From NCBI GenBank assembly GCA_002320385.1, contig DCKN01000051.1, positions 1 to 10,274 of the forward strand: a DNA stretch of 10,274 nucleotides, read 5' to 3'. Positions 1 to 5,179 of the stretch are shown here, one piece after another (position 1 is the stretch's first letter; each line of letters opens with the position of its first letter). This stretch comes from Proteobacteria bacterium UBA1673 (GTDB taxonomy: Bacteria; Pseudomonadota; Gammaproteobacteria; Comchoanobacterales; Comchoanobacteraceae). A program made the position numbers and the translations under genes. The notes beneath the pieces are model-generated. The model saw nothing but the letters and a program-made list of their open reading frames with translations, had not been told where the DNA came from and made no database searches.

Positions 1-1
1 C

Positions 2-1174
2 AAGCTCATAGGTAAACATGATTGAACTACTGGCTGCAAAGAATAAATTCATTAAGTTTGAAAGATTATTTTGCAACAAATCATAGGTCATTGATGTCTC
101 AAGATAAGGAATCAAAAACAGCGATAGTACGAGTGTTGGCTCAGCAGCCTTATACAGCAATGCCGACATTGCATCAGCCACCTGTTCAAGGAGCTCCTCT
201 GCTTGTGTTAATAGTTTAATATCGCCTGCATATCGTCTTAATAAATCTGTTGAGCACTTCTTAAAGTTTGGAAATGCGTCGCTGCGTCGTTCGTCAATCA
301 AACCGTGCCACACTTGTTGAAAATTATCTTTAGCACTCATTTTTTGCTCAGAGGCACTACCCATAGATAGCATTTTCCCTAAAAGCCACGAAGCAAGCCC
401 GGCGATAACAAGAAGACTTAGCCCTTGTTGTAATAGTCCGATATGATGGATGCCGATTAAGGATCGGGTAACCCAGTAACTGACCAGTCCAAAATATTTG
501 TGAAAGCCAATAAATAAGCTCATAAACCGCTCTACGTCGTTTGCGAGCGTTCTGGCAATGGTTGCCCCACTAAAGTTTCCTTGCCGTTGCTGATTTTTAA
601 GACGTCCTTCTTCTTCCTGCATAAAGCGAAGATTGGTCTTATCTTCAGCATAGTCTAGCATGCGATTACGCAATGCATGAGTCACCTCCGTGATGAAATA
701 GCTGTGTATGCGCTCGACAATGAATGATACCGATGCAACCATGATGATAATTTGTAAAAAAGACAGGCCCGCACCAAGCAATGCTGCACTTTTTCCTGTT
801 AATGCTACCACCCACCGTGCTTGGTGTTTGTATAATAACAATGGAAGTACAGTCGTTTGTATGACGAGTGCTGACAATGCCACAATCATTGATACCCATT
901 TTTTACTGACTGCAACCATCTGATAGAATGCAATATGATAGACAAATACCTGTTCTAGCTTGCTGCAGCATTTTTTCCACCACTGGGTGACTGCGCGCAG
1001 GCGCTGACCTTGATGTTTGGTGCGCTTGTCTCCGGATGATTTTATTTGACCCGAATGGGTAGTACCGGTGACTCTTCCGAATAGGTTGTTGGTTTGCCTC
1101 ATGAGCCAAGACGTAATGCTGCTTACGCCTAGTTGAGCGCTTGAGAGCGAGGAAGGGGCATGGGTATTTCTCAC
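2..1174 (-). CDS. ABC transporter permease (SbmA/BacA/YddA-like transmembrane region), 3' part beyond window
   Basis: The 391 codons visible are open to the window edge, so the C-terminus and any ATPase domain lie outside. A soluble basic N-terminus (about 1-90) is followed by two hydrophobic segments (about 93-114 and 121-153). A charged stretch then runs from RNRMLDYAEDKTNLRFMQEE (170-189) to ANDVERFMSLF (211-221), and further membrane segments lie at about 218-265 and 345-390. This order resembles the ABC transmembrane region type 2, as in SbmA/BacA and YddA peptide or B12 transporters, where a conserved tyrosine-rich helix precedes a Q-R-x-x-x-D block. Here that block is degenerate. Such proteins sit in the inner membrane and move peptides or cofactors. 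The GTG start at 1174 is chosen because it lies 23 bases after the predicted transcription start and has TGAG just upstream. ATG 1102 is the alternative. Family assignment is by visual pattern only. Confidence 0.6.
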   Translation of the reverse strand, partial: MRNTHAPSSLSSAQLGVSSITSWLMRQTNNLFGRVTGTTHSGQIKSSGDKRTKHQGQRLRAVTQWWKKCCSKLEQVFVYHIAFYQMVAVSKKWVSMIVALSALVIQTTVLPLLLYKHQARWVVALTGKSAALLGAGLSFLQIIIMVASVSFIVERIHSYFITEVTHALRNRMLDYAEDKTNLRFMQEEEGRLKNQQRQGNFSGATIARTLANDVERFMSLFIGFHKYFGLVSYWVTRSLIGIHHIGLLQQGLSLLVIAGLASWLLGKMLSMGSASEQKMSAKDNFQQVWHGLIDERRSDAFPNFKKCSTDLLRRYAGDIKLLTQAEELLEQVADAMSALLYKAAEPTLVLSLFLIPYLETSMTYDLLQNNLSNLMNLFFAASSSIMFTYEL

Positions 1175-1203
1175 AACAGCTCATTGTTGGTTAATCTTGT
1201 TAG

Positions 1204-1232
1204 ATTGTAACTTAAATACCCAGTAAAGTCAA
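1204..1232 (-). promoter_or_regulatory. Sigma-70 promoter of the ABC permease gene
   Basis: On the minus strand, TTGACT (1232-1227) is followed after exactly 17 bases by TACAAT (1209-1204). Both hexamers are one base from consensus. The predicted start of transcription is near 1197, giving a short leader of about 23 bases to the GTG at 1174. Confidence 0.75.
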
Positions 1233-1631
1233 TCTATTGCTTGGTTGAATGCTTTCTGCGCCTCCGCCATGGTAACGATTCATTATTTTTTATCAATTTA
1301 TTTCTGGGCGCACTCTACAGTACTCAGCATTGTCTGAATCATTGAGCCCTCACTCACTATGGTCTAGCCTAGATATGGATGCATTGCGTCTATGTATAGC
1401 CCCCCAAGAAGGGAACCAAGGTCGTGATAATAACCGCTTAGAGGAAAAAAGCATGAGATCTACGGAGAACCTACTCGAGTCTCAGAAAGCACCTGACTGT
1501 ACAAGTTAGCATATCATCAACATCTTGATTGGCGAATTGATATCGAAACTATTCTGCGTCTTGACAGTGTCTACTAAAATTTAATGTGCTATATGATAAT
1601 GATGCCAGGAGGCAGCTCGAAAACTAAAACC
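1233..1631. other. Gene-poor stretch with short protein-like fragments; possible decayed gene
   Basis: No convincing intact gene is present. On the plus strand one frame is open from about 1276 to the TAG at 1507-1509. Its only ATG (1375) would give 44 residues and lacks a ribosome binding site. An adjacent frame is open between a TGA just before 1500 and a TAA at 1575-1577, and reads as a plausible polypeptide including HLDWRIDIETILRLDSVY. The next frame, from ATG 1593 or 1602, leads into the F-box-like gene. A perfect TTGACA lies at 1561-1566 but has no good -10 at the normal distance. The mix of frames separated by stops could be the remains of a longer 5' region of the F-box gene, or chance. 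Confidence 0.3.
1607..1612 (+). promoter_or_regulatory. AGGAGG, consensus Shine-Dalgarno without a start codon at normal distance
   Basis: AGGAGG is complementary to the 3' end of 16S rRNA. The next ATG (1632) is 19 bases downstream, too far for usual initiation. No ATG, GTG or TTG occurs 5-12 bases downstream. It may instead simply encode the PGG of a start at 1602, or mark the lost start of the F-box-like gene. Confidence 0.3.
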
Positions 1632-1963
1632 ATGCCATCGTATTACCCGCAGACCCGATATCCAAAATCACAGAATTTCTTAGTGATGATGATTTGCGAC
1701 ACATCCCCAGAAGCGCTATTCGTAGATTAGCAATGGGTTTTATACGGCCAGAGACAGAAGATGCCATGACCGTAGAGGCGTATGCTGTAGGATCATCTTT
1801 ACCACCCTCATCTGCAGCGAGTAACAACCGGCGCACGTCACCAAGCGTGATGCATGCCATGCCAGCCTCTTCCATACAGGTGCCGCTGGGTGGTAAGCGA
1901 CCCAATGCGCGAGATGTTGATGATGATGATGATGGTCAAACGGCAAAGCGTCTGCGCCCGTAA
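1632..1963 (+). pseudogene. F-box-like protein with C-terminal nuclear-localisation-like motif, frameshifted near 1638-1641
   Basis: The frame ending at TAA 1961-1963 is open back to a TAA at 1625-1627 but has no ATG, GTG or TTG before the TTG at 1694, which lies inside the motif. Codons 1643-1732 read LPADPISKITEFLSDDDL followed by RHIPRSAIRRLA. This fits the F-box pattern LPxEIxxxIxxFLxxxDL with a trailing basic helix. ATGs at 1593, 1599, 1602 and 1632 are in the neighbouring frame. Adding one base after the TCG at 1638-1640 would join them as MPS-VLPADPIS. The remainder is Ser/Pro-rich and ends in KRPNAR, five aspartates, then AKRLRP, which looks like a bipartite nuclear localisation signal. 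F-box proteins bind Skp1 in SCF ubiquitin ligases, and bacterial ones are host-directed effectors. Whether this is a broken gene, a programmed -1 shift or a sequence error cannot be told here. No substrate-binding repeat follows the motif. Confidence 0.5.
1919..1933 (+). repeat. (GAT)5 trinucleotide repeat encoding five aspartates
   Basis: Five consecutive GAT codons encode the acidic spacer between the two basic clusters of the F-box-like protein. Repeat-number changes here would be in frame and would only alter spacer length. Confidence 0.7.
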
Positions 1964-1996
1964 CATCATTTGGCTTTATTTAGTGGTCCTGATTAT

Positions 1997-2170
1997 TTAG
2001 GTCCCGCGGCTATCCCTCTCATCCTGTGCAATCTCCTGGTCTTCAGTTTCCATTGAATACTTGATCGCATCAGCTGCGCTCTGTGTAATGATACTATGCA
2101 TGCTGTTTGCTTGTACGGTGCTAAATCCAGTGGCCAAGATTAATAATAGTAATGTGCTGTAATGGTTCAT
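1997..2170 (-). CDS. Small secreted peptide, 57 residues, unknown function
   Basis: The ORF starts at ATG 2170-2168 with AGGA on the minus strand (2182-2179) eight bases upstream. Residues 1-21 form a classical signal peptide: a short polar start, a hydrophobic core (LLLLILATGF) and a V-Q-A cleavage site. The predicted mature peptide has about 36 residues, lacks cysteine and is acidic in its second half (METEDQEIAQDERDS). I recognise no family. It is convergent with the F-box-like gene, whose stop is 33 bases away, and divergent from the amidotransferase-like gene. Signal peptide, ribosome binding site and start agree, which argues for a real gene despite the length. Export through Sec to the periplasm or beyond is inferred. 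It has no lipobox, so a lipoprotein is unlikely. Confidence 0.65.
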   Translation of the reverse strand: MNHYSTLLLLILATGFSTVQANSMHSIITQSAADAIKYSMETEDQEIAQDERDSRGT

Positions 2171-2218
2171 TGCCTGTTTCCTTATTATTGTATCATAACG
2201 CTATAGTCTATTTTTCAT

Positions 2219-2247
2219 TTTTTTGCATAAAATTAATAACATATAAT
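2219..2247 (+). promoter_or_regulatory. Possible promoter of the amidotransferase-like gene
   Basis: A perfect TATAAT lies at 2242-2247. The hexamer 17 bases upstream is TTTTTT (2219-2224), a poor -35. An alternative TTGCAT has a spacer of only 13. Transcription would begin near 2254, about 22 bases before the TTG start at 2276. Confidence 0.45.
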
Positions 2248-2275
2248 ATTGTGTACTATATAGACAGGATCTATT

Positions 2276-2941
2276 TTGATCAGAAAATCCATGCACATAT
2301 TGATTATCAAGGATCGTAATTTTGATATTTCTCAGCTTGTCGCACTGTTTGAGAAAGTGGGTGTGTACTCTCCCCGTTATACGATTATTCGTCGTGGTGT
2401 CGAGCAAATGCCTGTTTCACTCGATGCTTACGATTGTGTCTTTCTCTGTGGCTCTGCTGCAGTCATGCTATCCAAGGATTGTTCATCATGGATGGATGCT
2501 CAGCAAAGACTCATACAAATGATTATTGCGTGTGCTATACCTTGTTTTGGTTCATGCTGGGGTGGCGTCCATATCGCGCAACAACTCGGCGTGCCAACTA
2601 CCTGTTTCAATCATTTTACTTTTACTGCTGAGACGGTTCAAGTACGCCATCCCTACGGTTGTATGGATGGCATTGATGCTTACACATCGATTATCTCTGG
2701 TGGCATAATGTTTGTACAATATGATCGGCGCCTTTTGGTCCACAGTGTGCTGAAGAATGGCATGGTGGATATTTTTAGTTACAAGGATCATATTATGGGC
2801 TGCATAACTGCTTTTGGCATTTCGCCAGAGGCCCGTCTTAATACTATTCGAGCCATTGACCCACCTAAGCGTGAATCCTTATCTCATTTTATCGCGCAGG
2901 TTGACGCAACCAAACAAAAAAAAGTTGCCGAAGAGGTGTGA
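2276..2941 (+). CDS. Class I glutamine amidotransferase-like protein with altered catalytic triad
   Basis: The 221 residues show the class I GATase layout: a first strand MHILIIKD (6-13), a strand with FLCGS (56-60), and a nucleophile elbow FGSCWGGVHIAQQLG (91-105) with the candidate nucleophile Cys94. Near the end, where the family has QFHPE, this protein reads AFGISPEAR (179-187). The glutamate is kept (Glu185) but the catalytic histidine is replaced by serine (Ser183). Class I GATases release ammonia from glutamine for a partner synthase. With His lost, this one may be inactive, or may use another residue such as His156. TTG 2276 has AGGA six bases upstream (2266-2269). ATG 2291 would begin exactly at the first strand and is the alternative start. 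It is not in an operon with a synthase: typA downstream has its own promoter. The substrate cannot be inferred. Confidence 0.7.
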   Translation: MIRKSMHILIIKDRNFDISQLVALFEKVGVYSPRYTIIRRGVEQMPVSLDAYDCVFLCGSAAVMLSKDCSSWMDAQQRLIQMIIACAIPCFGSCWGGVHIAQQLGVPTTCFNHFTFTAETVQVRHPYGCMDGIDAYTSIISGGIMFVQYDRRLLVHSVLKNGMVDIFSYKDHIMGCITAFGISPEARLNTIRAIDPPKRESLSHFIAQVDATKQKKVAEEV

Positions 2942-2977
2942 TACTTTCCGGTTTTTTGAAGCAAAATGGCTTGTTAA

Positions 2978-3073
2978 GTGACTCGTTTTAGGCTTATGGG
3001 TGCTTTGATGCTTGTGATAAGCAGTCTCTGTCCATATGCCATCTATCTGGCATTGATGCTTGGTCCACTTTGA
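2978..3073 (+). CDS. Possible 31-residue single-pass membrane peptide
   Basis: From GTG 2978 the frame reads a short basic start (TRFR) and then one hydrophobic stretch, MGALMLVISSLCPYAIYLAL, ending at TGA 3071-3073. The composition is that of a small membrane protein. There is no ribosome binding site, a stop codon directly precedes the GTG, and no promoter is evident, so chance is as likely. It lies between the amidotransferase-like gene and the typA promoter. Confidence 0.2.
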   Translation: MTRFRLMGALMLVISSLCPYAIYLALMLGPL

Positions 3074-3111
3074 TGATCATCAACACAATTAGGCTATGTT
3101 GGCATAGATGA

Positions 3112-3140
3112 TTGAGTTTTTGGTCATTATGCGCTATAAT
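3112..3140 (+). promoter_or_regulatory. Sigma-70 promoter of typA/bipA
   Basis: TTGAGT (3112-3117) is followed after 17 bases by a perfect TATAAT (3135-3140). Transcription is predicted to start near 3147, 22 bases before the ATG at 3169. This excludes the TTG at 3112 as a start codon, since it is itself part of the -35. Confidence 0.8.
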
Positions 3141-3168
3141 CAGCGCTCCTCAATATGACCCCATCGCC

Positions 3169-4989
3169 ATGACGCACCAGCTGAGAAACATTGCCATTAT
3201 CGCCCACGTTGACCACGGAAAAACAACCTTGGTTGACCAACTTTTGCGCCAATCCGGCAGTTTAAGCACCAAGGATCAAGCTCAGCAGCGGGTGATGGAT
3301 TCTAATGCACAAGAACAAGAACGCGGCATTACCATTCTTGCCAAAAATACAGCCCTGACCTGGAATGATACGCGTATTAACATTTTGGATACGCCTGGGC
3401 ACGCTGACTTTGGCGGTGAAGTCGAGCGGGTACTGTCCATGGTCGATAGCGTTCTATTATTGGTCGATGCTGTGGATGGCCCGATGCCACAAACGCGCTT
3501 TGTGACCCAGAAGGCATTTGATATGGGATTTAAACCGATTGTGGTCATCAATAAGATAGACAGAGACGGCGCTAGGCCGGACTGGGTCATTGATCAAACG
3601 TTTGACCTTTTTGATAAGCTCGGCGCTACCGACGAGCAGCTTGATTTCCCGGTCATTTACGCTTCTGCGCTACAAGGTTTTGCAACCACTGACCCAACGG
3701 TGGAAACGGGTAATATGGATGCGTTGTTCTCGATGATCATCGAGCACGTACCAGCCCCTGCCGTTGATATTGACGGACCGCTACAAATGCAGATATCACA
3801 ACTTGATTATAATACTTACACAGGCTTGATCGGCATTGGTCGTATTCACCGTGGTAAAATTGAAAAAAACCAACCGGTGACTATCGTCGATAGACAGGGA
3901 AAAACACGCAATGGTCGTGCGCTGCAGATTTTAGGATTTGATGGTCTGCAACGTGAGGAAGTTGCCAATGCCCATGCGGGTGATATCGTTGGTATCGTTG
4001 GCATTGATCCTTTGCACATATCAGATACCCTGTGCGATCCACAAAATATTGAAAAACTGCCTGAGCTCACAGTCGATGAACCGACGGTTAGCATGACCTT
4101 CCAACCCAATACCTCCCCCTTCTCTGGGCAAGATGGTAAACTGGTCACATCACGTAATATTCGTAATCGATTAGAAGAAGAACTGAAAACCAATGTAGCC
4201 TTGCGTGTGAGTATGGACGATGTCAGCGAAAAATATGTGGTCAGTGGTCGTGGTGAGCTGCATTTGGCGATTTTGATAGAAAATATGCGCCGAGAGGGCT
4301 TTGAACTGGCTGTGAGTCGACCGGAAGTCATCGTACGTGAAAACGCAGACGGTGAGCGTGAAGAGCCTTATGAGCAAGTCACAGTGGATATTGAACAAGT
4401 GCATCAGGGCGCCATCATTGATCTACTCAATGAACGTAAAGGACAGATGCAAGAAATGGTCTCATTACCGGGCGAACGCGTACGCTTAGACTACATCATG
4501 CCAACACGTGGTCTGATTGGTATTCGCAGTTTGTTTCTGACGCTCACGTCAGGCACCGGCATTTTACATAGTTTATTCAGTCATTATGGCCCTTACTTGA
4601 ATATTAAAATTGGGCAACGTAACAATGGCGTGTTGATTGCCAATGGCCAAGGCAAGGCGCTGGCCTATGCCTTGTTTAATCTGCAAGCGCGCGGCAAGCT
4701 GATGATTGGTCATGGTGAAGCTGTGTATATGGGCATGGTGATCGGCATTCACAGTAAAGATAATGACCTGGTGGTCAATCCGCTCAAGGCCAAACAGCTG
4801 ACCAATATTCGTGCTGCCGGCACAGATGAAAACCTGATTTTGACGCCACCGATTCAGTTTTCACTTGAGCAAGCGCTAGACTTTATCAATGATGATGAGT
4901 TGGTTGAGCTGACGCCCAATCATTTACGTATTCGTAAAAAGCTGCTTGAAGAGCACGAGCGTAAACGCGATAAAAAATCGGTTGCTTAA
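3169..4989 (+). CDS. typA: Ribosome-associated translational GTPase TypA/BipA
   Basis: The protein has 606 residues, the usual length (about 607 in E. coli). It opens with RNIAIIAHVDHGKTTLVDQL, nearly the standard TypA N-terminus. All GTPase motifs are present: P-loop AHVDHGKT (12-19), switch I ERGITI (51-56), G3 DTPGH (74-78), NKID (128-131) and SAL (166-168). EF-G-like beta-barrel and alpha/beta domains follow, then the TypA-specific C-terminal domain (about 480 onward) containing LNIKIGQRNNGVLIANGQGK and ending in a basic tail. TypA is a cytoplasmic GTPase that binds the ribosome near the EF-G site and helps large-subunit assembly and growth in cold or stress. ATG 3169 is chosen over the in-frame TTG at 3112 because the latter lies in the promoter. 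No strong Shine-Dalgarno precedes the ATG. The gene appears monocistronic. Confidence 0.97.
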   Translation: MTHQLRNIAIIAHVDHGKTTLVDQLLRQSGSLSTKDQAQQRVMDSNAQEQERGITILAKNTALTWNDTRINILDTPGHADFGGEVERVLSMVDSVLLLVDAVDGPMPQTRFVTQKAFDMGFKPIVVINKIDRDGARPDWVIDQTFDLFDKLGATDEQLDFPVIYASALQGFATTDPTVETGNMDALFSMIIEHVPAPAVDIDGPLQMQISQLDYNTYTGLIGIGRIHRGKIEKNQPVTIVDRQGKTRNGRALQILGFDGLQREEVANAHAGDIVGIVGIDPLHISDTLCDPQNIEKLPELTVDEPTVSMTFQPNTSPFSGQDGKLVTSRNIRNRLEEELKTNVALRVSMDDVSEKYVVSGRGELHLAILIENMRREGFELAVSRPEVIVRENADGEREEPYEQVTVDIEQVHQGAIIDLLNERKGQMQEMVSLPGERVRLDYIMPTRGLIGIRSLFLTLTSGTGILHSLFSHYGPYLNIKIGQRNNGVLIANGQGKALAYALFNLQARGKLMIGHGEAVYMGMVIGIHSKDNDLVVNPLKAKQLTNIRAAGTDENLILTPPIQFSLEQALDFINDDELVELTPNHLRIRKKLLEEHERKRDKKSVA

Positions 4990-5090
4990 TTGGTGCCGCT
5001 TGATCCATGTGACTTGTCTGGTGTTGTCTGACTAAGTCTCGCTTAGATACATGCTTAGCGAACGGCTTTGCTCATATGCTTGTGCAAGAA

Positions 5091-5154
5091 ATGATTTTAT
5101 GCATACTTTCTCACGAGCGATGATACTCAGGAGTTGATTGCTTCTTAAAATCAT
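5091..5154. repeat. 9-bp inverted repeat between typA and the 880-residue gene
   Basis: ATGATTTTA (5091-5099) is matched exactly by TAAAATCAT (5146-5154), with 46 bases between. It lies between two convergent genes, where transcript ends are expected. It has no T-run typical of an intrinsic terminator, so its function is unknown. Confidence 0.35.
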
Positions 5155-5179
5155 CACAATGCTCTTGTGCGCGGATATG

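Noticed and set aside
903..1184. Minus-strand ORF of 93 residues starting at ATG 1184
   Set aside because: It overlaps the ABC permease in another frame and is Arg/Cys-rich without pattern. The permease frame continues open to the window edge and shows membrane segments. The two compete only for the start region.
1624..1905. Minus-strand ORF antisense to the F-box-like gene
   Set aside because: It has no ribosome binding site and low-complexity composition. The plus strand explains the coding signal better.
3846..4331. 161-residue minus-strand ORF inside typA
   Set aside because: It is a Ser/Arg-rich antisense shadow of a strongly conserved gene.
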